A DNA stretch of 64,000 nucleotides from Bacillota bacterium (GTDB lineage Bacteria > Bacillota > Clostridia > Lachnospirales > Lachnospiraceae): assembly GCA_023439505.1 (NCBI GenBank), contig JAEXNR010000017.1, positions 186,001-250,000 on the forward strand, in the 5' to 3' direction. Every line of letters begins with the position of its first letter. Position 1 is the stretch's first letter. A model generated the notes under the pieces. It did not search any database. It worked only from the letters and a program-made list of their open reading frames with translations, and had not been told where the DNA came from. The position numbers and the translations under genes are program-made. Shown one piece after another: positions 44,514-52,873 of this stretch.

Positions 44514-45386
44514 ATGAATGCTAAAATAGGAGTGGTAATATTAAATTATATGAATTATAGAGATACGGCAGAATGTGTGGAGAGTATTCTGAACCAGACT
44601 TATCCCAATTATGAAATTATTATTGTGGATAATGGTTCAACCAATCAATCTTATGAAGTATTAAAGTTTCTCTTTTCGGATAATCCCCTGGTGAGTTTGA
44701 TTAAAAATGAAAGAAATATGGGATTTGCCAAAGGAAATAATCTGGGCATCCGGTATGCCAGAGAAGTATGCAAGGCAGATTACGTATTTGTATGTAACAG
44801 TGATATCCTGGTACAGGAAGATCTTTTTGATCGCATCCTATCCTATGATGCACCTGGAATTGGCGTTATTTCACCCACAGTTTGTCAAACGGACGGAAAA
44901 CTGCAGCCTTACACCATCTCAACAGATCACATATACCAGAAAATTGTTCAGACCATCAGAGATATCCTATTGGTTTGGATGTCTTATCTGCCCGTACTTC
45001 ATCATCTCTCTTCGAAGAGAAACAGAAGTGTTCTGCCATCGGAGCAGCCACAGGGCAGGATCAGAAGAAAAAAATATCGCTATATGCTGCAGGGGTGTTC
45101 TTACTTTCTAACTCCCCAGTTCTTTCAGTACTATAAGCAGCTTTATCCGAAAACATTTTTATATTGGGAGGAAATCAATTTATTGGTTTACCTGAAGAAG
45201 GTCAATTTAGTTTCCGTAATCGCAGATACCTCACCGGTGATACATAAGGATCAGGGTTCCGCCAGGATTCTTTTTCGCAATCAGTCAATCAGCAAAAAAA
45301 AGCTTCAGTTCAGCACTATCAGCATGCTCAAATCCTTACCGATGTTTTTCATGAAGTATGAGACAATTAAGACAAAATATAATTGA
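44514..45386 (+). CDS. glycosyltransferase, GT2 family (rhamnosyltransferase-like)
   Basis: A 290-residue GT-A transferase. KIGVVILNYMNYRDTAECVE is the family N-terminus, followed by IIIVDNGSTNQS, NMGFAKGNNLGIRYA and the acidic CNSDILV. This set is typical of WbbL/rhamnosyltransferase-type GT2 members. The ATG at 44514 has AAGGAG nine bases upstream; the open frame back to 44379 overlaps the previous gene and is not used. Confidence 0.88.
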   Translation: MNAKIGVVILNYMNYRDTAECVESILNQTYPNYEIIIVDNGSTNQSYEVLKFLFSDNPLVSLIKNERNMGFAKGNNLGIRYAREVCKADYVFVCNSDILVQEDLFDRILSYDAPGIGVISPTVCQTDGKLQPYTISTDHIYQKIVQTIRDILLVWMSYLPVLHHLSSKRNRSVLPSEQPQGRIRRKKYRYMLQGCSYFLTPQFFQYYKQLYPKTFLYWEEINLLVYLKKVNLVSVIADTSPVIHKDQGSARILFRNQSISKKKLQFSTISMLKSLPMFFMKYETIKTKYN

Positions 45387-45448
45387 CTTATCGATTGGAG
45401 GGATCTGAAGACGGCCATGGCTTTTATCTGAGAAAAAGGGGAAAATCT

Positions 45449-46477
45449 ATGTTTCAAAATAAGACCATATTAATTACGGGAGGTACAGGCTCATTCGGTA
45501 ATGCAGTCCTGGAACATATTCTGGATACGGATATCGCACAGATCCGGATCTTTTCCAGGGATGAGAAGAAGCAGGATGATATGCGCCACAAGTATCATAA
45601 TGATAAAATAAAATATTATATCGGGGACGTAAGAGATATTTCCTCGTTGAGAAATGCACTTTACCTTGTGGATTATGTTTTTCATGCGGCAGCTCTAAAG
45701 CAGGTTCCATCCTGTGAATTTTTTCCGATGCAGGCAGTTCAGACGAATATTATCGGTACGGATAACGTTCTGACGGCCAGTATAGAAGCCGGAGTCAGAA
45801 AAGTAATCTGTTTATCCACTGACAAAGCAGCATATCCGATTAATGCCATGGGGACTTCCAAGGCAATGATGGAGAAAGTATATATTGCTAAATCGAGAAC
45901 CGTGGATCCCCAGAAAACTCTGATCTGCGGTACCCGCTATGGAAATGTTATGTGTTCCAGGGGATCCGTCATTCCGCTTTTTATTGAACAGATAAAAGCA
46001 GGAGGACCATTGACCGTAACAGAATTACAGATGACAAGATTTCTCATGTCATTGGAGGAAGCAGTCGGTATGGTTTTCTATGCATTTGAACATGCACAAA
46101 GCGGTGATATTCTGATACAGAAAGCACCAGCGTGTACCATTGAGGTATTGGTAAAGGCATTAAGTAATCTGTTTTGCCGTGAGGTTAACATAAGGGTGAT
46201 TGGAATCCGTCACGGTGAAAAAATGTATGAAACACTTCTGACAGGTGAAGAGAGCGCACATGCGGTGGATCTCGGTGATTATTACCGGATTCCCGCGGAT
46301 AAAAGGGACTTAAATTATGATAAATATTTTTCGGCTGATGATCAGGAACGAAACCAGATTCATGAGTTTAATTCCAATAATACCAGACAGCTTTCGGTCA
46401 GCGAGGTAGAGCAAAAGCTGCTGTCCTTAACGTATATTCAGGAAGAATTAATGTTATGGAAGAAAGAGGGTTCATAA
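45449..46477 (+). CDS. capE: UDP-GlcNAc 4,6-dehydratase/5-epimerase (CapE/FnlA)
   Basis: A 342-residue cytoplasmic extended SDR, exactly the length of S. aureus CapE. It starts UDP-L-FucNAc synthesis by dehydrating and epimerising UDP-GlcNAc. GGTGSFG (residues 11-17) binds NAD(P); the catalytic region is STDKAAYPINAMGTSK, with T124, D125, K126, and Met134 in place of Tyr ahead of K138, as in CapE. The ATG at 45449 has AGGGGA six bases ahead; upstream frame to 45383 is not needed. It directly precedes the reductase-half gene and capG. Confidence 0.92.
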   Translation: MFQNKTILITGGTGSFGNAVLEHILDTDIAQIRIFSRDEKKQDDMRHKYHNDKIKYYIGDVRDISSLRNALYLVDYVFHAAALKQVPSCEFFPMQAVQTNIIGTDNVLTASIEAGVRKVICLSTDKAAYPINAMGTSKAMMEKVYIAKSRTVDPQKTLICGTRYGNVMCSRGSVIPLFIEQIKAGGPLTVTELQMTRFLMSLEEAVGMVFYAFEHAQSGDILIQKAPACTIEVLVKALSNLFCREVNIRVIGIRHGEKMYETLLTGEESAHAVDLGDYYRIPADKRDLNYDKYFSADDQERNQIHEFNSNNTRQLSVSEVEQKLLSLTYIQEELMLWKKEGS

Positions 46478-46491
46478 TTGGGGGGAACGCG

Positions 46492-47253
46492 TTGAATATA
46501 TTAGTTACAGGGGCAAAGGGCTTTGTCGGTAAAAGATTGGTTCATGGTTTGAAAGCCAAAGGATACCAGGCAATTATGGAATACGATAAAGATTCTTCCC
46601 CTTCCATGTTAGAAGAATATTGTACGAAATCAGATTTTATCTTTCATCTGGCTGCGGTTAACAGACCGGAAGACACGGCACAATACATGATCAATAATTA
46701 TGGGTTTACAAGAGAATTAGTCAGAGTTTTAAAAGAATGCCAAAATATCTGTCCGGTAATGCTTTCCTCTTCTATTCAGGCATATCTTGATAACCCTTAC
46801 GGTGCCAGTAAGCGGGCAGAAGAAGAACTATTATCTTTATACGGAATAGATACAGGGGCAAAAATATTAATCTATCGCTTTCAAAATATTTTCGGTGGCG
46901 GCTGCAGACCCAACTATAACAGTGTGATAGCCACATTCTGTCACAATATCGCCGCCGGTCTTCCAATCCAGGTAAAGGATCGAAACATTACGCTGGATCT
47001 TGTCTATATTGATGATGTTGTTGAGGAATTAATCTATGCTTTGTCCGGAAAGGGTAATCACAATGCCGGGGGATACTACGAAGTGCAGCCGGTATATCAT
47101 AATATTTCCCTGGGAAGTATTGTAGATATACTCTATTCGTTCCAGACAAAGGAGAAGGATATGGAATTACAGTCAGTGGATGAATTAACGAAAAAACTAT
47201 ATCTTACTTATATAAAGTATCTTCCTTCGGAGCAATACAGGCAGGACAGTTGA
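46492..47253 (+). CDS. CapF N-terminal reductase domain as a stand-alone protein
   Basis: A 253-residue homologue of the SDR half of CapF. The start NILVTGAKGFVGKRL, the SSSIQAYLDNPYGASKRAEE active-site block with Y103/K107, and RPNYNSVIATFCHNIA are all intact. It ends at LTYIKYLPSEQYRQDS, where CapF normally continues into the Zn-cupin; no cupin remnant is seen in the 27 bases before capG. It should supply the NADPH-dependent C4 reduction, while the cupin of the gene at 41192 could supply the C3 epimerisation. The TTG at 46492 has GGGGGG six to seven bases upstream; an ATG at 46456 overlaps capE. Confidence 0.85.
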   Translation: MNILVTGAKGFVGKRLVHGLKAKGYQAIMEYDKDSSPSMLEEYCTKSDFIFHLAAVNRPEDTAQYMINNYGFTRELVRVLKECQNICPVMLSSSIQAYLDNPYGASKRAEEELLSLYGIDTGAKILIYRFQNIFGGGCRPNYNSVIATFCHNIAAGLPIQVKDRNITLDLVYIDDVVEELIYALSGKGNHNAGGYYEVQPVYHNISLGSIVDILYSFQTKEKDMELQSVDELTKKLYLTYIKYLPSEQYRQDS

Positions 47254-47280
47254 TGGATCATTATGGATTAGGGAGTTGGA

Positions 47281-48423
47281 ATGGTGAGCAAATTAAAATT
47301 AATGACGATTCTAGGTACTAGACCGGAAATTATCAGGCTTTCACAAATTATAAAGAGGTGTGACCAATATTTTGAACATATCCTGGTTCACACAGGACAA
47401 AATTGGGATTATACATTGAACCGGATCTTCTTTGAAGATCTGGGACTGAGAGATCCTGATATTTTTTTGGGGTCTGTTGGAACAGATTTGGGAGAGACCA
47501 TCGGCAATATCATATCCGATAGTTATAAGGTACTGGAACAACAGAGGCCGGATGCGCTTTTGGTGCTTGGAGATACCAATTCCGCATTATCCGCCATTGC
47601 TGCCAAGCGTTTAAAAATCCCGATTTTTCATCTGGAAGCAGGAAACAGGTGTTTTGACGAGAACCTGCCGGAAGAGACAAATCGCAGAATCGTAGATCAT
47701 ATTGCAGATGTAAACCTGTGTTACAGTGAACATGCCAGGCGATATCTGAATTCCGAGGGTACAGCAAAGGAGCGAACCTTCGTTGTAGGTTCTCCCATGC
47801 CGGAGGTATTGATGGCAAATCAGAGGAAAATTGAAAATAGTGAAATCTTAACTGCATTGAAACTTCAAAAAAGAAATTATATTCTAGTTTCCGCCCATCG
47901 GGAAGAAAATATTGATTTGGAAGAGAATTTTATGGCCTTAATGCAGGCAATCAATGAATTGGCACATCAATATGATATGCCGGTAATATATTCCACCCAT
48001 CCCCGGTCTGCAAAAATGATTGCTGCCAGAAAATTTGTCTTTCATCCCAATGTCAGTTCGCTGAAACCATTCAGCTTTACAGACTATGTCCATCTTCAGA
48101 TGAATGCTTACTGTGTCGTATCCGACAGCGGTACATTACCGGAGGAAGCTTCCTATTACCGATCATTCCCCGCGGTTTGCATTCGAACTTCCACGGAAAG
48201 ACCGGAGGCCCTCGAAAAGGGTAATTTCATACTGGGCTCCATAACAAAGGACCAGGTATTGCAGGCTGTGGACATGGCAGTCAATATGCAAAAAAACGAA
48301 GTATATGGTTCCCCTGTCCCAAGTTATGCCCAGGAACCGGTAAGTATCAGCGTTGTAAAAATCATACAGAGCTATACTGAGATTGTGAATAGAACTGTTT
48401 GGAAACGTTTCCAAAATATATAA
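47281..48423 (+). CDS. capG: UDP-N-acetylglucosamine 2-epimerase-type enzyme (CapG/FnlC)
   Basis: A 380-residue non-hydrolysing 2-epimerase-family protein. MTILGTRPEIIRLSQIIKRC is the family start; VLGDTNSALSA, HLEAGNRCFDENLPEETNRR and SDSGTLPEEASY are active-site blocks. Position after capE and the CapF reductase points to the CapG step, which gives UDP-L-FucNAc, rather than to UDP-ManNAc formation. The last codons (WKRFQ) contain a perfect 18-bp palindrome that probably belongs to xylA regulation. Confidence 0.9.
   Translation: MVSKLKLMTILGTRPEIIRLSQIIKRCDQYFEHILVHTGQNWDYTLNRIFFEDLGLRDPDIFLGSVGTDLGETIGNIISDSYKVLEQQRPDALLVLGDTNSALSAIAAKRLKIPIFHLEAGNRCFDENLPEETNRRIVDHIADVNLCYSEHARRYLNSEGTAKERTFVVGSPMPEVLMANQRKIENSEILTALKLQKRNYILVSAHREENIDLEENFMALMQAINELAHQYDMPVIYSTHPRSAKMIAARKFVFHPNVSSLKPFSFTDYVHLQMNAYCVVSDSGTLPEEASYYRSFPAVCIRTSTERPEALEKGNFILGSITKDQVLQAVDMAVNMQKNEVYGSPVPSYAQEPVSISVVKIIQSYTEIVNRTVWKRFQNI
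48398..48415. promoter_or_regulatory. cre-like palindrome (CcpA-type site) upstream of xylA
   Basis: TTTGGAAACGTTTCCAAA is a perfect 18-bp palindrome matching the CcpA consensus WTGNAANCGNWNNCW in its core. It lies at the very end of capG and about 42 bases upstream of the xylA -35 box. A pentose-isomerase gene is a classic carbon-catabolite target. Confidence 0.6.
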
Positions 48424-48456
48424 ATGAAAGTTAGTTTATTAAATATACAAATTGTC

Positions 48457-48485
48457 TTGATAATTTTTAGAAAATAATTTATAAT
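48457..48485 (+). promoter_or_regulatory. promoter of xylA
   Basis: TTGATA (48457-48462), a 17-base spacer and TATAAT (48480-48485) give a near-consensus promoter in the gap after capG, about 95 bases ahead of the xylA start. Confidence 0.75.
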
Positions 48486-48580
48486 AGAACCATAACCTGA
48501 ATACAAACGTTGAAGACAGGGAAACAATGTATTCTATGGGAAGATACACGGGAATTAAATTATCTAAAGGAGGAAAAGAT

Positions 48581-49897
48581 ATGTCATATTTTAATGTAGG
48601 CAAGGTTCAATATGAAGGCCCGCAAAGTCAAAATGCACTTGCTTTTAAGTACTATAATCCGGATGAAGTTGTAATGGGTAAGACCATGAAAGAGCAGTTA
48701 CGTTTTGCAATGTCTTACTGGCACACATTTACCTATATGGGAACGGATCCTTTTGGTGGGACTACAATGGCCAGAGGATGGGACCAGACGGCAGATGCAA
48801 TGTACAAAGCGAAAGAAAGAGTACATGCAGCTTTTGAATTTATGGAGAAAATGCAAATTCCGTATTTCTGCTTCCATGATGCTGATATTGCGCCCAGAGG
48901 AAAGACATTGGCAGAGACCAATCAGAATTTGGACGAAATCGTTGCAGTGATTAAGGAAGAAATGGCGCGTACCGGAATTCAGTGTTTATGGGGAACTACC
49001 AATGCGTTTAGCGATGATAAATTTGTTCATGGTGCAGGAACCTCCTGCAATGCAACCGTATTTGCATATGCGGCTGCCCAGATTAAAAAGGCAATGGAAA
49101 TCACCAAGGATTTAGGTGGTGTGAACTATGTATTCTGGGGTGGACGTGAAGGGTATGAGACATTACTCAATACCGATACCGGACTTGAATTGGACAACCT
49201 GGCAAGATTGCTGCAGATGGCAGTTGATTATGCGAAGGAAATCGGATTTACCGGTCAGTTCTTAATCGAGCCTAAGCCTAAGGAACCAACCAAACATCAA
49301 TATGATTTTGATACAGCAACAGTGCATGCTTTCTTAAGAAAGTACAACTTGCAGGACTCTTTCAAGATGAACATTGAAGCAAACCATGCTACCCTGGCAA
49401 TGCATACGTTCCAGCACGAACTGAACATGAGCAGAATTAATGGTGTGCTTGGAAGTGTGGATGCGAATACCGGAGATCCTTTGCTTGGATGGGATACCGA
49501 TCAATTCCCTACCAATATATATGATACCACGCTGGCTATGTATGAAATTCTGCTGGCCGGAGGCTTAACAAAGGGAGGCTTAAACTTTGACTCCAAGGTG
49601 CGTCGTGCATCTTTTGAGGACGATGATTTATTCTATTCCTATATTGCAGGTATGGACAGTTTTGCCAAAGGCCTTAAGGTTGCTGCAAAACTTCTTGATG
49701 ATAAAGTATTTGAGAATTTTAAAGCAGACCGTTACTCCAGTTATTCAGAAGGAATCGGGAAAGATATCGTAGAAGGTAAGATTGGCTTTAAAGAATTAGA
49801 AGCATATGCCATGGAAAATGGTGTTACTCCCAATAAATCCGGCAGACAGGAAATGCTGGAGAGTATCTTAAATCAATACATTTTAGAGACAAAATAA
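48581..49897 (+). CDS. xylA: xylose isomerase
   Basis: A 438-residue metal-dependent isomerase that turns D-xylose into D-xylulose. The catalytic His and Asp are in CFHDADIAP, metal ligands in FLIEPKPKEPTKHQYD and NIEANHATLA, and GSVDANTGDPLLGWDTDQFP is the class II signature. AAAGGAGG precedes the ATG at 48581; the open frame from 48527 adds unrelated residues. No xylulokinase or xylose transporter is adjacent, so the pathway is dispersed. Confidence 0.98.
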   Translation: MSYFNVGKVQYEGPQSQNALAFKYYNPDEVVMGKTMKEQLRFAMSYWHTFTYMGTDPFGGTTMARGWDQTADAMYKAKERVHAAFEFMEKMQIPYFCFHDADIAPRGKTLAETNQNLDEIVAVIKEEMARTGIQCLWGTTNAFSDDKFVHGAGTSCNATVFAYAAAQIKKAMEITKDLGGVNYVFWGGREGYETLLNTDTGLELDNLARLLQMAVDYAKEIGFTGQFLIEPKPKEPTKHQYDFDTATVHAFLRKYNLQDSFKMNIEANHATLAMHTFQHELNMSRINGVLGSVDANTGDPLLGWDTDQFPTNIYDTTLAMYEILLAGGLTKGGLNFDSKVRRASFEDDDLFYSYIAGMDSFAKGLKVAAKLLDDKVFENFKADRYSSYSEGIGKDIVEGKIGFKELEAYAMENGVTPNKSGRQEMLESILNQYILETK

Positions 49898-49938
49898 TGA
49901 GCTGCATGTTGTAACTCAATTATCTTGATAAAGAGAAA

Positions 49939-49986
49939 CCCTGTCATAAATACAGTTTAAATGCTGTAAATATGACAGGGCCTTTT
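49939..49986. terminator. bidirectional terminator between xylA and ferritin
   Basis: CCCTGTCATA (49939-49948) pairs with TATGACAGGG (49971-49980), with an inner ACAG/CTGT stem. CCTTTT follows rightward and TTTCTCTTT leftward, so it serves both converging genes. Confidence 0.75.
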
Positions 49987-50000
49987 GCTAAGCTGCCTTC

Positions 50001-50510
50001 TTACAGAACCAGGGAAGGAGCAGCATACAGTCGGGCTTTCATCTCATTATCAAGCATATACAAGCCCTTGGGATCTCCGGCAAACAGATCATACTTCTTA
50101 ATATTTTCGTCGGAGTTCTTTTCCTCTTCCCCCTGCTCTTTAATGAACCAATCGAGAAATTGCATCGTGCGAAAATCCTTATTCCTAAAGGCAGTGTCGT
50201 AAATATGGTGTATGGAGGCCGTTACAAACTGCTCATGTTCATAAGCTTTTACCAGTGGATCGCGAAAGCTCTGATAAGTAACGTCGGGACCGGAGATTGG
50301 TGTAAGCGTGACTGCCTGTCCGTTGTTTAGCAGGTATTGGCGGAATAACAGAGCATGATCCCGTTCCTCTTGCATCTGGACAAAGAACCAGTTCTCAAAT
50401 CCGTTAAGATTTTGATCTGCATAATAATTTGCCATATCAAGGTAAAGATAGGCAGAATAAAACTCTTTGTTAATCTGTTCATTGAGGAGTTGAATGACTT
50501 CTTGATTCAT
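50001..50510 (-). CDS. ftnA: ferritin
   Basis: A 169-residue iron-storage ferritin that oxidises and stores Fe2+ in a 24-subunit shell. Ferroxidase-centre residues are visible: E16 in NKEFYSAYLY, E49 and H52 in QEERDHALLF, a mid-chain E in YEHEQFVTASI, and EQGEEE near residue 130. It belongs to the non-haem FtnA type. It is divergent from rubredoxin; a PerR-box-like motif overlaps its -10 (50541-50555). Confidence 0.95.
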   Translation of the reverse strand: MNQEVIQLLNEQINKEFYSAYLYLDMANYYADQNLNGFENWFFVQMQEERDHALLFRQYLLNNGQAVTLTPISGPDVTYQSFRDPLVKAYEHEQFVTASIHHIYDTAFRNKDFRTMQFLDWFIKEQGEEEKNSDENIKKYDLFAGDPKGLYMLDNEMKARLYAAPSLVL

Positions 50511-50540
50511 CGTGATACCAGCCTTTCTTTTTTTATATTT

Positions 50541-50555
50541 ACATCATCATTATAA
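50541..50555. promoter_or_regulatory. PerR-box-like motif over the ferritin promoter
   Basis: ACATCATCATTATAA matches the PerR consensus TTATAATNATTATAA at 11 of 14 fixed positions, with one perfect half. On the minus strand it overlaps TATAAT (50549-50554), the probable ferritin -10. Confidence 0.35.
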
Positions 50556-50594
50556 CGCAAAAGAATAAATTTATCAGCAGTTTTTATTTGATTA

Positions 50595-50623
50595 TTGAGC
50601 TTTGTGTTATTTTATGGTATAAA
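50595..50623 (+). promoter_or_regulatory. promoter of the rubredoxin gene
   Basis: TTGAGC (50595-50600), a 17-base spacer and TATAAA (50618-50623) lie about 50 bases before the rubredoxin start. Confidence 0.5.
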
Positions 50624-50672
50624 TAATGGTGTAACAACATATAGTAAGCTACGAAATGAAGGAGGTCTTTAT

Positions 50673-50828
50673 ATGAAATATGAATGTAGTGCATGCGGTT
50701 ATATTTATGACGAGGCATTGGGCGATCCGGATGGCGGCATAGCACCCGGAACCAAGTGGGAAGATGTCCCGGAAGACTGGGTCTGCCCGGTTTGTGGCGT
50801 GGGTAAGGATTCATTTGAAGCGGTGTAA
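50673..50828 (+). CDS. rubredoxin
   Basis: A 51-residue electron carrier with one Fe(Cys)4 centre. Ligands are C5 and C8 (CSACG) and C38 and C41 (CPVCG); the WEDVPEDWVCPVC core is canonical. In anaerobes rubredoxin passes electrons to oxygen- or peroxide-reducing proteins. GGAGG lies eight bases ahead of the ATG; the larger frame from 50595 covers its promoter and is not coding. A terminator follows. Confidence 0.97.
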   Translation: MKYECSACGYIYDEALGDPDGGIAPGTKWEDVPEDWVCPVCGVGKDSFEAV

Positions 50829-50840
50829 ACAAAATACGAT

Positions 50841-50877
50841 AAACTGCCCTTGCTTTTAAGAAAGCAGGGCAGTTTTT
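50841..50877 (+). terminator. terminator after rubredoxin
   Basis: AACTGCCC pairs with GGGCAGTT, with an inner GCTTT/AAAGC extension, and is followed by TTT. A strong hairpin just after the rubredoxin stop. Confidence 0.75.
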
Positions 50878-50982
50878 AGGTGGAAGCAATTTGCAAAGTG
50901 AACTATAGTGATATTGAGGTGGAGCTATAATCCTATAAAACCTATTGACTTAGTAATGTTTTTGCCTTTTTCATCAGATGAA

Positions 50983-51010
50983 TGGACAGATAAAATAAAA
51001 GTGGTATAAT
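50983..51010 (+). promoter_or_regulatory. promoter of the ThiF/TcdA gene
   Basis: TGGACA (50983-50988), a 16-base spacer and TATAAT (51005-51010). It overlaps the upstream extension of the open frame, supporting the later start at 51123. Confidence 0.55.
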
Positions 51011-51122
51011 GGATTGTGCTAAAATATTGCCTGTCTTAGAATCTGATTATAAGAATAAGTCATTCCTTGAGATAGAAGATAGAAAATATATATTTGATGA
51101 ACAGGATGGATTAGGAGGAATT

Positions 51123-51881
51123 ATGTTGAACCAATTTTCCAGAACAGAATTATTACTGGGTAAGGATTCCATGGATTTATTAAAAGATGCAAGAGTTGCC
51201 GTATTTGGAATCGGCGGTGTCGGAGGGTATACGGTGGAAGCACTGGCACGAAGCGGTGTTGGAAACATAGACATTATTGATGATGATAAAGTGTGTTTAA
51301 CAAATATAAACCGACAGATTATTGCCACCAGAAAAACGGTGGGAAAGTATAAGGTAGATGTAATGAAAGAGAGAATCCTGGAGATAAATCCGGATGCTGT
51401 GGTCAATACGTATGCCTGCTTTTATTCTGCTGAGACAGCGGATCAGTTCGACTTTTCCCAGTATTCTTATATAGTGGATGCCATCGATACCGTATCTGCC
51501 AAGATCGAGATGATTGTACGGGCACAAGACAAGAATATTCCCATTATGAGCTGCATGGGAGCAGGTAATAAACTGGACCCGACCATGTTTGAGGTGACTG
51601 ATATTTATAAGACCTCCGTATGTCCATTGGCAAAGGTAATGAGAAAGGAATTGAAAACACGTGGCATAAAGAAGTTGAAGGTGGTCTATTCAAAGGAACT
51701 TGTAAGAAAACCCATGGAGGATATGTCAATCAGCTGTAAAAGCAACTGCATCTGCCCTCCCGGAGCAGTTAGAAAATGTACGGTAAGGCGGCAGATCCCA
51801 GGAAGTACGTCATTTGTTCCTTCGGTTGCAGGTTTGATTATTGCAGGTGAAGTAATCAAGGACTTGTGCAAAATAAAATAA
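51123..51881 (+). CDS. tcdA: tRNA threonylcarbamoyladenosine dehydratase (TcdA/ThiF family)
   Basis: A 252-residue E1-like enzyme that adenylates and cyclises t6A37 in tRNA to ct6A. The nucleotide site is VAVFGIGGVGGYTVEALARSG, followed by IDIIDDDKVCLTNINRQI and the Arg/Lys residues of the adenylation site. The cysteine-containing stretch SCKSNCICPPGA is near the C-terminus. AGGAGG precedes the ATG at 51123; the frame from 51009 overlaps the promoter. A related thiamine or molybdopterin activator is possible, but no sulfur-carrier protein is nearby. Confidence 0.88.
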   Translation: MLNQFSRTELLLGKDSMDLLKDARVAVFGIGGVGGYTVEALARSGVGNIDIIDDDKVCLTNINRQIIATRKTVGKYKVDVMKERILEINPDAVVNTYACFYSAETADQFDFSQYSYIVDAIDTVSAKIEMIVRAQDKNIPIMSCMGAGNKLDPTMFEVTDIYKTSVCPLAKVMRKELKTRGIKKLKVVYSKELVRKPMEDMSISCKSNCICPPGAVRKCTVRRQIPGSTSFVPSVAGLIIAGEVIKDLCKIK

Positions 51882-51977
51882 AGAACTGCCGGGTAGAGAT
51901 GAGATTTTATGTCTTCGGTAGAAATAAATACAGACAGATAGAGGAGGATGCTGCCGATAAGGGCAGGCAAACTTGTT

Positions 51978-52712
51978 ATGAGAGGATTGGGTACAGTGGT
52001 TAACATGGTCGCAATTGTAACGGGTGCAGCCATAGGTCTGAGTGTAAGAGGGGGATTAGGACAGCGATTCCAGGAGACCATCATGAAGGCCATGGGTCTT
52101 GCTGTTTTATTTATTGGAATCAGCGGGACTTTGCAGGGAATGCTTCGTGTCAATGGGAATCGGATAGAAAGTGTTAATGTTATGTTAATGATTATTTCGC
52201 TGGCGTTGGGAGCCTTCTTTGGCGAAGTGATCAATATTGAAGCCAGGCTTGAGCAGCTGGGAGAACGGATCAAACGAGCCATGAAGATTTCGGAGGACAG
52301 GAATCAGAGTTTTGTGGAAGGGTTTGTGACCAGTTCCTTATTATTTTGCATTGGTGCCATGGCAATTATAGGAGCTTTGCAAGACGGATTAACCGGAGAT
52401 GCATCCATGCTGTTTGCCAAATCCCTGATTGATGGTATTACAGCAATCTTTTTTGCATCCACCCTTGGAACAGGTGTATTTTTTTCAGCCATTCCGGTGG
52501 GATTATATCAGGGGATGATTACAGGATCGGCAGCTTTTGTGGGACCGTACTTAAGTGACAGGCTCATAACCAATATTTCTTTTATCGGTTCCATACTAAT
52601 CTTTGGGATCGGAATTAATATGTTGTTTGGTAAAAAGATGAAATGTGGTAATCTGCTTCCGGCTGTATTCATACCGATTGTATATGAAGTAATTCAAAAT
52701 TTAATAAAGTAG
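51978..52712 (+). CDS. DUF554 membrane protein
   Basis: A 244-residue integral membrane protein of the DUF554 (YdfK/YqgA) family with seven or so helices. The start GTVVNMVAIVTGAAIG and the SLLFCIGAMAIIGALQDGLTGD block are typical. The function is not established. The ATG at 51978 aligns with family N-termini; the ATG at 51948 sits directly against its GAGGAGG and would add 10 residues. It follows tcdA by 96 bases on the same strand and is closed by the terminator at 52739-52786. Confidence 0.82.
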   Translation: MRGLGTVVNMVAIVTGAAIGLSVRGGLGQRFQETIMKAMGLAVLFIGISGTLQGMLRVNGNRIESVNVMLMIISLALGAFFGEVINIEARLEQLGERIKRAMKISEDRNQSFVEGFVTSSLLFCIGAMAIIGALQDGLTGDASMLFAKSLIDGITAIFFASTLGTGVFFSAIPVGLYQGMITGSAAFVGPYLSDRLITNISFIGSILIFGIGINMLFGKKMKCGNLLPAVFIPIVYEVIQNLIK

Positions 52713-52738
52713 TACCAGTTAAACCCTACGGAATATGG

Positions 52739-52786
52739 AAAACCTAAGAAAAATACGCATAATAGTGTGTTATTCTTAGGTTTTTT
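52739..52786 (+). terminator. terminator after the DUF554 gene
   Basis: AAAACCTAAGAA (52739-52750) pairs with TTCTTAGGTTTT (52773-52784) and continues into Ts. It isolates the following citrate synthase operon. Confidence 0.8.
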
Positions 52787-52805
52787 ACGATTTGTATAAT
52801 TGTAG

Positions 52806-52834
52806 TTGACAATACAAGTATAATTGTATACAAT
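52806..52834 (+). promoter_or_regulatory. promoter with overlapping GntR-type palindrome, Re-citrate synthase operon
   Basis: TTGACA (52806-52811), a 17-base spacer and TACAAT (52829-52834). ATTGTATACAAT (52823-52834) is a perfect 12-bp palindrome that covers the -10; its GT-n2-AC centre matches FadR/FCD-type GntR operators. The operon ends in a GntR/FCD gene, so self-repression is likely. Confidence 0.6.
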
Positions 52835-52873
52835 AAAACAAGTTAAATAATTGATAGGATGGAGATTGAGTGT

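Noticed and set aside
51686..52282. 198-codon minus-strand frame over tcdA and the DUF554 gene
   Set aside because: It is antisense to two recognised families and crosses their intergenic gap.
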